From positions 1-25,007 of the forward strand of contig JBFMGQ010000039.1 of assembly GCA_040752515.1 (NCBI GenBank): a DNA stretch of 25,007 bases, read 5' to 3'. The stretch comes from Tenuifilum sp040752515 (GTDB taxonomy: Bacteria > Bacteroidota > Bacteroidia > Bacteroidales > Tenuifilaceae). Both the position numbers and the translations under genes were made by a program. Each line of letters starts with the position of its first letter. Position 1 is the stretch's first letter. The notes under the pieces were generated by a model, which was not told the origin of the DNA, made no database searches, and saw only the letters and a list, made by a program, of their open reading frames with translations. Positions 6,537 through 14,855 of this stretch are shown here, in pieces.

Positions 6537-8840
6537 ATGTGCCGTTCAAGATATATCGTTGTTTTCATTCTGTTTCTATTAGCGCCAGGACTTAATGCCC
6601 AAAAAGTGAGCCTGGTTTTAAGCGGAGGTGGTGCAAAGGGTTTAGCTCACATTGGAGTTATTAAAGCACTTGAGGAGAACGGAATCCCTATCGACAACGT
6701 GTCGGGGACATCAATGGGTGCTATTATTGGTGGCCTATACGCCATGGGCTATTCACCCGATGAAATGGTTGAGTTATTTAAAACGCGCGATTTTTACAAT
6801 TGGAGTAAAGGGATAATCGACGAATCGCTAAAGTATAACATAAACGATTTCTCGCTAAGCGATGCTGAAAACCTGAGCGTAGGGCTTGTGCTAACATCCA
6901 AAGGAATAAAGCCAAAGGTGGCCTCGAGTTTTATACCTACGGTTGGGATGGATATTGCTTTTGATGAGCTCTTTTCGCAAGGCACCGCCCTATCGGGTGG
7001 CGATTTTAACAACCTCTTTGTGCCATTCAGGTGTAATGCATCGGATGTGGTAGGGAAAAAGATTGTTTACTTCCGGAATGGCAATCTTGGGAAAAGCATT
7101 CGAACGTCAATGACCTTTCCCCTTTACTTTAAGCCGATATATGTTGACACCCTTCTCCTTTTCGATGGAGGAATCTACAATAACTTCATGTGGCCAGAAA
7201 CGTTGAAGGAGTTTTCGCCCGATTTTATCATTGGTAGTAAGGTGGCTAACAATTCCCAAAAACCTTCGGACGACGATCCCTTTGAGCAGCTCGAGGCAAT
7301 GATTGTGGGTATGACCAATTACGATATCCCCGACTCATTAGGAATAGTAATTGATACCCGTTTAAGTAATGTTAACCTTTTAGATTTTGATAGGGTTGAC
7401 GAGATTGTTGGAATGGGTTACCAATCAACCCTAAACCTGTTGGATAGCATTAAGCTGCGCGTTAGCCGAAGGGTACTGCTCGATAGTCTTACTAAAGCCC
7501 GAAACCAGTTTCGTGAGAAACTGCCGCCCTTGTACATCTCACAAATCAATGTTTTGGGATTAAACCCAAAACAGCAAAGGTATATCGATAGGGTGCTGAT
7601 GAGCATGTTCAGCATAGTAACTTTCGACCGGTTCAAGGTAAACTATTACCGCTTGATGTCCGATAAGGTTTTTGCCCGCCTTCAGCCCGAATTTGTTTAC
7701 GACAAAAATAGCGGACTGTTCGATGTTAACCTGCGAGCCACACTCAATAAGTACCCCAGTCTGGGTTTGGGCTTGAGCCTTTCGTCCGACATAGGTAACG
7801 AAGGCTTTTTCTCGGTTACACACAACTGGCTTACCCGAACATCGAATACCCTTTACGGAAATATCTACTTTGGGAAATTTCATAGCAGTGCCAGGCTTAC
7901 AGCCATGAAAACATTTCCATCGCGAATACCTGTATCGCTTGTATCATCGATTGTTGCCAACCGCTACGATTACCATAGTGGTAACCCGATTCCTTTTTTT
8001 GAAGATGTAAAACCGGCCTACGCCAAACAGAACGAAACCTTTGCCACGTTGGCCTTGCGTTTTAGCCATACCAGTGCCTTCAATACCTCGATATTTGCAT
8101 CGAGTGGTGAAAAGTTAGATGAGTACTACCAAACCGAAAACTACTACTCATTCGATGTTCCCGATAAAACCCATTTCCGTTTCGTTAAGGGTGGCATTAG
8201 ATTGGAAAAGAATACCCATAACTTTAAGCAGTATGCAAATAGGGGACGGCATCAAGTGATATCGGTATCGGCCTACTACGGACACGAGATACATAAGCCC
8301 GGTACAACTGCTACGCAGCTTTCAGAGTATGACGATTACCAGTCGTTTGTAACTGCCTACTTGCATAATGAGAGCTACCATAGGCTTATTGGCCATAGCT
8401 TTTGGTTAGGCTTGTATTTGGACGGTTACTGGTCGTCGCAAAGTAACTTTAATAATTACTGGGCCACAATACTCTCACTAAACCAGTACTCGCCCACGCC
8501 CCATTCTCGGGTATTATTCTTAAAGGAATTGCGATCGAGTCAGTATGTAGCTCTGGGTTTAGCCCCAGTTGTTGATTTTGGCAGCAATTTAAGTTTCCGG
8601 GTCGATGCTTTTGTATATCAACCGTACAGAGCAATTCTATCCGACAGTAATGGGTTAGCTTATTACGGCAAGGCATTTGAGAGAAGGGAGTATTTAATGT
8701 CGGCATCGCTAGTATATAGTTCACCGGTGGGGCCTGTATCAATATCGGTATCGCATTACCCAAAAAATATGGGCAAACAGTTTTTTGTGAACTTAACTTT
8801 TGGATACTCGCTATTTAACCCGAGGGTATTTGATAACTAG
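6537..8840 (+). CDS. Patatin-like phospholipase fused to an Omp85-type outer-membrane barrel
   Basis: A 767-residue protein. I use ATG 6537 rather than the in-frame TTG at 6525, because the signal peptide (CRSRYIVVFILFLLAPGLNA, cut near residue 21) then starts cleanly. The patatin domain (about 23-310) has the oxyanion loop SGGGAKG (29-35), nucleophile elbow GTSMG with Ser59, and DGG with Asp210, completing the Ser-Asp dyad. A POTRA-like segment (about 320-395, YISQINVLGLNPKQQRYIDR) precedes a long strand-rich region to the C-terminus, as in BamA/Omp85 barrels. This is the PlpD-like (type Vd) layout: a lipase linked to its own barrel. It is predicted to hydrolyse phospholipids at or outside the outer membrane; substrate unknown. 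Its stop overlaps the stop of the convergent kinase gene. Confidence 0.85.
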   Translation: MCRSRYIVVFILFLLAPGLNAQKVSLVLSGGGAKGLAHIGVIKALEENGIPIDNVSGTSMGAIIGGLYAMGYSPDEMVELFKTRDFYNWSKGIIDESLKYNINDFSLSDAENLSVGLVLTSKGIKPKVASSFIPTVGMDIAFDELFSQGTALSGGDFNNLFVPFRCNASDVVGKKIVYFRNGNLGKSIRTSMTFPLYFKPIYVDTLLLFDGGIYNNFMWPETLKEFSPDFIIGSKVANNSQKPSDDDPFEQLEAMIVGMTNYDIPDSLGIVIDTRLSNVNLLDFDRVDEIVGMGYQSTLNLLDSIKLRVSRRVLLDSLTKARNQFREKLPPLYISQINVLGLNPKQQRYIDRVLMSMFSIVTFDRFKVNYYRLMSDKVFARLQPEFVYDKNSGLFDVNLRATLNKYPSLGLGLSLSSDIGNEGFFSVTHNWLTRTSNTLYGNIYFGKFHSSARLTAMKTFPSRIPVSLVSSIVANRYDYHSGNPIPFFEDVKPAYAKQNETFATLALRFSHTSAFNTSIFASSGEKLDEYYQTENYYSFDVPDKTHFRFVKGGIRLEKNTHNFKQYANRGRHQVISVSAYYGHEIHKPGTTATQLSEYDDYQSFVTAYLHNESYHRLIGHSFWLGLYLDGYWSSQSNFNNYWATILSLNQYSPTPHSRVLFLKELRSSQYVALGLAPVVDFGSNLSFRVDAFVYQPYRAILSDSNGLAYYGKAFERREYLMSASLVYSSPVGPVSISVSHYPKNMGKQFFVNLTFGYSLFNPRVFDN

Positions 8841-10630
8841 CGATTTGCTTCAAGCAGGTTTCGCATTTTCTGGATGAGCACCTCAATTTGGAACGGTTTA
8901 CTAATGTAGTCGTCCATACCCGCAGCAAGGCATTCTTCCCTATCGCCCATTAAGGCATTGGCTGTTATTGCTATAATTGGGGTGTGTGAGTTTGTGCTCG
9001 CTTCAATTTCTCGGATTTTTTTTGCAGCTGTATAACCGTTCATAATGGGCATTTGAACATCCATCAGTATAATATCGTACTTGCTGGTGCCAAATTTGTC
9101 GAGTGCCTCTTTCCCATTAACGGCAACATCAATGTTTTTTACCAATTTCTTTAAGCTTAGCAAAACTATCTTTTGGTTGATTAGGTTATCCTCAACCAGT
9201 AACACGTTAGCATTTTCAAGCTTTATATCCGTTGAAGGGCCCTTGCTGGGTTTAACAACCGCTGGGGTTTCCATTACTTCACCCTTACTAATGTTGTCTT
9301 CAACCGATGGTTGTGGTAATTCAGTTTTAAGGGCTGAGGGAGCCTTTAATAGCCTGATGTTGAAGTTTATTTGAGCATCTTGCGAGGTTAATTTAACATT
9401 GAGTTTGCCCCCGTTTTCACGAATGAGTTTGGCTGCAATTTTCAGGTCGAGCATTTCAATAAATACCTGATTGCTCAAAGCGGTAGTTCCATCGGTAAGG
9501 GTGTTTGACGATACACCGTCGGCATGGTGAAGGAGTAGCGGAGAGTTTGTTTTGATTTCAGCATATATATCAACACCATCACCAGCTTCCTGCATCTTGT
9601 TTAGTTTTATATCTAGAATTACTTTTTGAGCACTTTTGTTTTTAATGATGTTTTCCACTATGTTCAGGAAAATCTGCTTGATTTTAACGGGATCGCCCAG
9701 CATATTTTTTGGTAGTCGTTCATCGTACTTGAACGAAAAACCAACAGTTCCTGACTGGGCAGCAAAAAGCCGAAGCGTATTATTTACTGTGTTTTGAAGG
9801 TCAAACGGGACAACTATCTCAGTGTCTTTGGGTGCCTCGCTAACGGAAAGGTCCATCATGTTATTCAGGGTGCTCAAGAGGTTATTGGACGACGCCTGAA
9901 TGGTGTCGATCATATCCTTTATTTTTTCATCCTGAACTTGATTTGATAGGATATTCGAAATGATAACAATGTTGTTTAGTGGTGTTCGTATATCGTGCGA
10001 TAGCTTGGCAAGGTTCTCGCTACGTTTTTTTATCTCATTCTTAAGTTCAATATTCGTTAGCTCTAATTCTTGCAATTGTTTATTTTTAAAGAATGCGAGT
10101 AATGCTATGGATGTTAGGTATAGAATATATCCTAAGCTAATGTAATATCGGTTTAAGTGAAAAACATTGTCGACATTCTTGCCGGCAAAAGGCAAAGTAA
10201 AAAGAGCTATGGTGAGTAGTAGTGTAAATGCCACTAGATTGACTGATGCTTTATTGAATGTTGTTGAGCTGTAGAACATTTGAGGCAATAACATCATGGC
10301 ACCCAACAGTAAAAGGTTGGTTGAACCAAGTGTTATGTTTAGTAAAATGGATAAGCCAAAAAGGTATGTTATGCCCAGGCCCAAACTACTAAAACGGTTT
10401 GAACGGAGTAGCAATAAAAGTAATGCAGAAGCTGCAAAAAATGTGGTGAAGTTTATAGCGGCAATGGGAATAGAAGCTTTAAAAATTGAGGCAATACCAA
10501 GTATAACAAAAATGATGATGGTTGGAATAGCAGCTATGTTGAGCTGAGTAATTTTATCAGCAAAATCTTTAGGACTATTTGAGTTAACACCTAACGATAA
10601 AATCCTTATTAGCTTATTGGCAAGTTTCAT
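8837..10630 (-). CDS. Hybrid sensor histidine kinase / response regulator with degenerate ATPase domain
   Basis: A 597-residue membrane signalling protein. About six hydrophobic helices span residues 33-181. A charged coiled-coil helix (184-208) leads into the H-box SHDIRTPLNN with His212. An ATPase-like segment (about 275-428) keeps an N-box (LNIVENIIKN, Asn327). I find no DxGxG G1 box or GTGLGL G2 box where they belong, only IKTNSPLLLHH and FIEMLDLKIAAKLIRENGG. A linker rich in Pro, Glu and Ser (430-470) leads to a complete receiver domain: Glu480/Asp481, phospho-acceptor Asp524 in ILMDVQMP, Thr556 and Lys578. It may be a poor kinase, a phosphatase, or dependent on a partner kinase. No DNA-binding output domain or cognate regulator lies nearby. 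ATG 10630 precedes the first helix sensibly. Confidence 0.85.
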   Translation of the reverse strand: MKLANKLIRILSLGVNSNSPKDFADKITQLNIAAIPTIIIFVILGIASIFKASIPIAAINFTTFFAASALLLLLLRSNRFSSLGLGITYLFGLSILLNITLGSTNLLLLGAMMLLPQMFYSSTTFNKASVNLVAFTLLLTIALFTLPFAGKNVDNVFHLNRYYISLGYILYLTSIALLAFFKNKQLQELELTNIELKNEIKKRSENLAKLSHDIRTPLNNIVIISNILSNQVQDEKIKDMIDTIQASSNNLLSTLNNMMDLSVSEAPKDTEIVVPFDLQNTVNNTLRLFAAQSGTVGFSFKYDERLPKNMLGDPVKIKQIFLNIVENIIKNKSAQKVILDIKLNKMQEAGDGVDIYAEIKTNSPLLLHHADGVSSNTLTDGTTALSNQVFIEMLDLKIAAKLIRENGGKLNVKLTSQDAQINFNIRLLKAPSALKTELPQPSVEDNISKGEVMETPAVVKPSKGPSTDIKLENANVLLVEDNLINQKIVLLSLKKLVKNIDVAVNGKEALDKFGTSKYDIILMDVQMPIMNGYTAAKKIREIEASTNSHTPIIAITANALMGDREECLAAGMDDYISKPFQIEVLIQKMRNLLEANR

Positions 10631-10660
10631 CTGATTCGATTTTCACTTTAAACAACAACC

Positions 10661-10668
10661 CAAATATA
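10661..10668 (-). promoter_or_regulatory. -7 promoter element TATATTTG (hybrid kinase)
   Basis: Perfect TAnnTTTG on the minus strand, 31-38 bases before the kinase ATG. No convincing -33 box at normal spacing. Confidence 0.4.
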
Positions 10669-10875
10669 GCAATATTTTAAAATCAATTCCATTTTATGTT
10701 TCTAAATCTAAAATTATGGACTAAAGTCAGTTATTAATAAATAGGAATCTCATATTTAAGAGTTTTAGAATGTTTATTTGAATAGGGAATCAACATGAAA
10801 ATGCATATTGTAAACAAAGAAGAAATAAATCTCTTTTGGATCAGAGAATTGGTTTACTTGACGTAAAATTCTTGC

Positions 10876-11526
10876 CTAAAAGAAAACCTTATGAATAACA
10901 TTGATGATTGCAAGTCCTCCAAGGGTTGAAATAACTGCCCCTGAAATCTTATTGATCCACCAAAGCTGTTTAAGCCTAAAATGCCTACGAAAATAGTTTA
11001 CAGTAGATGTAAGGATATACCACCAAAGGGTAGCGCCTAAAAATACTCCTGCTAATGCTATAAGGTTTACCCATACGCTTTGTTCGTGGCTAATTACGCC
11101 GGCTGTTGCGAAAAGTGCAATAAAAAAGAACACGGCTAAAGGATTTGAGCCAGTTAAAAGCAACACCGACATGAAATCTTCCAGCAAGTTATTCTTTTTT
11201 CGTTTATTTCTTTTGATCTGCGATATGGGATTGGTGGTGAAAATTCTAAGTCCAAGAAAAACAACTATAATGCCTCCAATAAGTTCGATTATGGTTTGAC
11301 GTGCTTCCAGAAAACTGATGATAAACGAGAGGCTAAACCCTGCTATGGCGGCAAAAAGTGTATCGGCGGTAGCGGCACCTAAACCCGAGAGGAAACCACT
11401 AATACGCCCTTTATTGATAGTCCGTTGAACGCAAATAACCCCAATTGGACCAAGCGGTATGCTTGCGGCCAATCCTATAATTATTCCCTTGATTAAGAGG
11501 GTTAAAAGCATAGTCGATGCGTTCAT
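10876..11526 (-). CDS. LysE/RhtB family amino-acid exporter
   Basis: A 216-residue integral membrane protein with about six hydrophobic helices. The N-terminal GLAASIPLGPIGVICVQRT matches the family's conserved first helix and PxGP loop, followed by GFLSGLGAATADTLF. The central cytoplasmic loop (about 97-112, basic KRNKRKK) is typical. The family exports amino acids or related small molecules across the inner membrane; the substrate cannot be told from sequence. It lies downstream of the aldehyde dehydrogenase on the same strand (75-base gap) but has its own -7 element, so it may be transcribed separately. A 245-base gap with no clear gene separates it from the kinase. Confidence 0.87.
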   Translation of the reverse strand: MNASTMLLTLLIKGIIIGLAASIPLGPIGVICVQRTINKGRISGFLSGLGAATADTLFAAIAGFSLSFIISFLEARQTIIELIGGIIVVFLGLRIFTTNPISQIKRNKRKKNNLLEDFMSVLLLTGSNPLAVFFFIALFATAGVISHEQSVWVNLIALAGVFLGATLWWYILTSTVNYFRRHFRLKQLWWINKISGAVISTLGGLAIINVIHKVFF

Positions 11527-11536
11527 AGTTGTGGTG

Positions 11537-11544
11537 CAAATATA
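11537..11544 (-). promoter_or_regulatory. -7 promoter element TATATTTG (LysE-type exporter)
   Basis: Perfect TAnnTTTG on the minus strand, 11-18 bases before the ATG at 11526, implying a very short leader. The only TTTG nearby is 11 bases upstream, too close for a -33 box. Confidence 0.35.
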
Positions 11545-11601
11545 CCAATTATTAGCAAATATCTCTCCATTAGGGATTAGGAATTGAGAAATAGTGTTAA
11601 A

Positions 11602-13029
11602 CTACCCACTATTCTTAACTAAAAGCCTTGGCTCAAGCATTTCGAGCATGGCATACTTAACCCCCTCGCGCCCAAAGCCTGAGTTTTTAACGCCCCCGTA
11701 GGGCATGTGATCAACCCTAAAAGTGGGAACATCGTTAATAATCACACCGCCTACCTTTAACTCGTTAAAGGCAAAATTCATTTCGTCAATTTGATTGGTA
11801 AAAACCCCGGCTTGCAAGCCATACTCTGATTGGTTGATATAGTTTACAGCATCATTAAAATTGGTGTAAGGCTCAATGGTTACTACCGGTCCAAAAACTT
11901 CCAGAGAGCAGACTTTCATATTGGAGGTGGTGTTTGTAAGCACTGTAGGTGGGAAGTAGGCCCCATCTCTCTGGCCTCCAAGCAGTACCTTGGCCCCATT
12001 GCTTACCGCCTCGTTTACCCATTCTTCAACCCTTATGGCATTTTCTTCGTCGATCATCGACGAGATTTCAGTATCTTCGCTCAATGGATGACCACTCCTT
12101 AACTTTCCTGCATTTTGGATAAACATATCGGTAAATGATTTGAATACCGATTGTTGAATATATATGCGTTGGGTGTGAATGCAAACCTGTCCTGCGTATG
12201 CAAAAGCTCCGCTTACGCACTTAGATACAGCCTCTTCAATATTGGCCGATGGGGTTACAATTACACCGGCATTTCCGCCAAGTTCAAGAACTACACGTTT
12301 CTTACCAGCTTGATTTTTCATTTTCCAGCCAACCAGGGGCGAACCCGTAAACGAAACCAGTGTAAACCTATCGTCGGTTACCAAGCGATTGCCAGTTTCG
12401 CGATTAGTGGGGAGTATTGATAGTGCGCCCTTGGGGAGCGAGGTGGAGTTTACCACCTCGGCAAGTATTAGTGCCGAGAGGGGAGTTGAACGGGCGGGCT
12501 TTAAAATGATAGGGCATCCCGCCGCAATTGCAGGGGCAATTTTATGCACGCTAAGGTTTAACGGAAAGTTGAATGGGGCAATGCCAGCAACTAGTCCAAT
12601 AGGGAAGTATTTTACTAACCCCTCTTTGCCCTTACCCTGTGGAGTCCAATCAATTCGAATTAACTCGGCCGGTGGCCGCTTGGCCTCCTCAGCTGCAACT
12701 ATAAACGTTTGAATAGCCCTATCTATCTCACCATAAGCCAACTTTATGGGCTTACAGGCTTCCATAGCAAGTGTTTTGGCAAACTCATCGCGTCGATCTT
12801 TTATACCCCGAGCAATCCCCATAAGTATTTCGTACTTCTCATAGGCAGCCAGTTCTGACATTGGGAGTTCGGCTTGTTGAGCCATTTGTATTGCCTGCTC
12901 AAGCTCAGTGTCGCCGGCAAGATGAACAGTGGCTATTGGTGAATTATCCCAAGGACAATTCACCTGGTAAATAACGCTTGTGGGCTTGAACTCTCCTCCA
13001 ACGTATGGAAGAAAAACGGGTAATGCCAT
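11602..13029 (-). CDS. NAD(P)-dependent aldehyde dehydrogenase, substrate unknown
   Basis: A 475-residue ALDH superfamily enzyme that oxidises an aldehyde to a carboxylate. Catalytic residues are all present: Asn154 in APFNFPLN, Lys177 in LKPA, general base Glu249 in LELGGN, and nucleophile Cys283 in GQVCIHTQR. The cofactor loop FTGSPLVG (227-234) and the C-terminal EVFGPVV and PYGGVKNSGFGREG motifs are intact. The GQVC-x-x-x-QRIY context and length resemble ALDH groups annotated as lactaldehyde or non-phosphorylating glyceraldehyde-3-phosphate dehydrogenases, but I would not commit to a substrate. The start MALPVFLPYVGGEF fits the family. It is divergent from lnt and upstream of the exporter. 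Confidence 0.88.
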   Translation of the reverse strand: MALPVFLPYVGGEFKPTSVIYQVNCPWDNSPIATVHLAGDTELEQAIQMAQQAELPMSELAAYEKYEILMGIARGIKDRRDEFAKTLAMEACKPIKLAYGEIDRAIQTFIVAAEEAKRPPAELIRIDWTPQGKGKEGLVKYFPIGLVAGIAPFNFPLNLSVHKIAPAIAAGCPIILKPARSTPLSALILAEVVNSTSLPKGALSILPTNRETGNRLVTDDRFTLVSFTGSPLVGWKMKNQAGKKRVVLELGGNAGVIVTPSANIEEAVSKCVSGAFAYAGQVCIHTQRIYIQQSVFKSFTDMFIQNAGKLRSGHPLSEDTEISSMIDEENAIRVEEWVNEAVSNGAKVLLGGQRDGAYFPPTVLTNTTSNMKVCSLEVFGPVVTIEPYTNFNDAVNYINQSEYGLQAGVFTNQIDEMNFAFNELKVGGVIINDVPTFRVDHMPYGGVKNSGFGREGVKYAMLEMLEPRLLVKNSG

Positions 13030-13053
13030 ACTGCATTATATTTAAATTTCACC

Positions 13054-13061
13054 CAAAAATA
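13054..13061 (-). promoter_or_regulatory. -7 promoter element TATTTTTG (aldehyde dehydrogenase)
   Basis: Perfect TAnnTTTG on the minus strand, 25-32 bases before the ATG at 13029; it lies back to back with the lnt promoter. The nearest upstream TTTG is 25 bases away. Confidence 0.4.
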
Positions 13062-13073
13062 ACTTTTATTGGA

Positions 13074-13103
13074 TTTGTACCTACGGCAAATCGTTTATCT
13101 TTA
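13074..13103 (+). promoter_or_regulatory. Promoter of lnt (TTTG -33, TATCTTTA -7)
   Basis: TTTG at 13074-13077, 18 bases, then TATCTTTA at 13096-13103, one mismatch from TAnnTTTG. It lies 28 bases before ATG 13131. It argues against the longer in-frame start at 13005, which would be upstream of the transcript. Confidence 0.5.
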
Positions 13104-13130
13104 CACATCGTTTTAAAATTAACAGTAGCT

Positions 13131-14753
13131 ATGCAAGTAAGGAACCTACTAAAATCTCATGCTTTCCTGGTATTACTTTCAGGTGTGCTTTTAGCGCTTC
13201 CATGGTACGAGGGTTTACCAAGCTATACAATATTTTTCGCCTTTGTGCCACTATTCGTGTCGTATTACCGATTGGTTGAGCAGAAGGCTGGGTTTTGGAA
13301 GATCTTTGGATATGTTTACCTATCGTTTTTGGTTTGGAACCTGCTTGCCACCTGGTGGATTTACAATGCCACTGTGGTTGGTGCGCTTTTAGCGGTTGTA
13401 ATTACTGCATTGCTGATGACAGCAGTATTTAGCCTATACCATTTCATCCATATCAACACAAACAAAACCATTGGGGCATTTGCTTTCATCACCTTTTGGA
13501 TTGCCTGGGAGCAATTTTTTCACAACTCGGAGATAACATGGCCCTGGTTAACCCTGGGTAATAGCCTTGGCAATCATCCCATGGTTATTCAGTGGTACGA
13601 GTTCACGGGCGCGCTGGGAGGATCTCTTTGGATTTTAGTGGTTAACTTTTTTATTCTTTCGCAAATTACCGCATACCGTGAAAGGGTTTACGGTCGAATT
13701 GCATGGTTCTTTTCCGATGTGCTCTTGTTTTTTGCAATACCTTTTGCCATATCGCTTTACATTTACTTCAATTATGAGGATAAAGGTGAAGCGGTAAACG
13801 TACTGATAGTTCAACCCAATATTGATCCATACAACGAGAAATTCAGCGGGTTAACCAATGAACAGCAGTTGGATATCATGCTTAACCTTGCCGAAACCAA
13901 TATCGATAGTACCATTCGCTACGTGGTATGCCCTGAGACTGCGATTGATGATCGTATTTGGGAACACCAACTTGCCGATAATCAGAGTATTCAAAAACTT
14001 AAAGCCTTTGCCGATAGGCATAGTGGTGTAATGTGGGTGAGTGGGTTGGTAACTCTTAAACTTTACCAGCCGGGGGAGCCCATTTCACCAACTGCCCGTA
14101 AGTTACCATACGATGAAAGTTACTACTACGATAGGTACAACTCGGCCATTCAAGTTGATTCACTGTTCACATTGCCCGTGTACCATAAATCAAAACTGGT
14201 GGTTGGGGTTGAGATGATGCCTTACCCGCAATACCTCAAGTTCCTGGAAAAACTTTCAATCGATTTAGGTGGAATTACCGGTAGTTTAGGCACCCAGCCC
14301 GATAGGGGCGTGTTCCGGTCAACCGATGGCAGGTTTGGGGTGGGGCCAATAATTTGTTACGAATCGGTTTTTGGCGAGTATGTTGCTGGGTACATACAAA
14401 ATGGTGCAAACCTACTCTTTGTTATAACAAACGATGGATGGTGGGGCGATACGCCTGGCTACCGTCAACACCTCTCGTTTTCGCGCATTCGTGCCATAGA
14501 GATGCGCCGTTCAATAGCCCGTTCGGCAAACACGGGCATCTCAGCCATTATCAACCAGCGTGGCGATATTGTCGATTCGCTTGGTTGGTGGAAGCGGGGT
14601 GTTATAAAGGGCACCATTCATGCCAACAACAATACTACATACTACGCCAATCACGGCGATTACATTGGGGACATCTCGGCATTTATGGCTCTGCTTTCTT
14701 TAGCCTACGGCATTTCAAGGTATTTGATGGGAAGGAAGAAAAGAGAATTGTAG
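13131..14753 (+). CDS. lnt: Apolipoprotein N-acyltransferase
   Basis: Transfers the third acyl chain to the N-terminal cysteine of lipoproteins in the inner membrane. With ATG 13131 it is 540 residues, near the family norm. About six to seven hydrophobic helices occupy residues 10-213, and the region contains the HNSEITWPWLTLGNSL motif. A carbon-nitrogen hydrolase domain covers about 222-510 with the Glu-Lys-Cys triad: Glu269 in CPETAID, Lys353 in YHKSKLV, and Cys409 in IICYESVFGE. NDGWWGDTPG and RSIARSANTGIS follow. A final hydrophobic helix and basic tail end the protein. The upstream ORF extension to 13005 overlaps the divergent aldehyde dehydrogenase and lacks similarity, so it is not used. 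Converges on gatD. Confidence 0.92.
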   Translation: MQVRNLLKSHAFLVLLSGVLLALPWYEGLPSYTIFFAFVPLFVSYYRLVEQKAGFWKIFGYVYLSFLVWNLLATWWIYNATVVGALLAVVITALLMTAVFSLYHFIHINTNKTIGAFAFITFWIAWEQFFHNSEITWPWLTLGNSLGNHPMVIQWYEFTGALGGSLWILVVNFFILSQITAYRERVYGRIAWFFSDVLLFFAIPFAISLYIYFNYEDKGEAVNVLIVQPNIDPYNEKFSGLTNEQQLDIMLNLAETNIDSTIRYVVCPETAIDDRIWEHQLADNQSIQKLKAFADRHSGVMWVSGLVTLKLYQPGEPISPTARKLPYDESYYYDRYNSAIQVDSLFTLPVYHKSKLVVGVEMMPYPQYLKFLEKLSIDLGGITGSLGTQPDRGVFRSTDGRFGVGPIICYESVFGEYVAGYIQNGANLLFVITNDGWWGDTPGYRQHLSFSRIRAIEMRRSIARSANTGISAIINQRGDIVDSLGWWKRGVIKGTIHANNNTTYYANHGDYIGDISAFMALLSLAYGISRYLMGRKKREL

Positions 14754-14792
14754 GTACAAAGAAATTGTGATGAAAAATTGATAAAACACCAA

Positions 14793-14829
14793 TAACACAG
14801 ATTGGCGATTAGAAATCAAACCTGTGTTA
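14793..14829. terminator. Inverted repeat between lnt and gatD, possible weak terminator
   Basis: TAACACAG (14793-14800) and CTGTGTTA (14822-14829) form an 8-base stem. GATT and AATC can extend pairing inside the loop. It lies between the two converging genes. The T tract is poor on both strands, so termination is only likely. Confidence 0.45.
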
Positions 14830-14855
14830 CATGTATTCAGCATAGTATTTCTCGC

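Noticed and set aside
10795..10866. A 23-codon plus-strand ORF between the exporter and the kinase
   Set aside because: It is short, AT-rich, with no known motif, no clear promoter and no sign of conservation that I can test.
13005..13130. Longer lnt start at 13005
   Set aside because: It overlaps the divergent aldehyde dehydrogenase, lies upstream of the likely promoter (13074-13103), and adds 42 residues foreign to the family.
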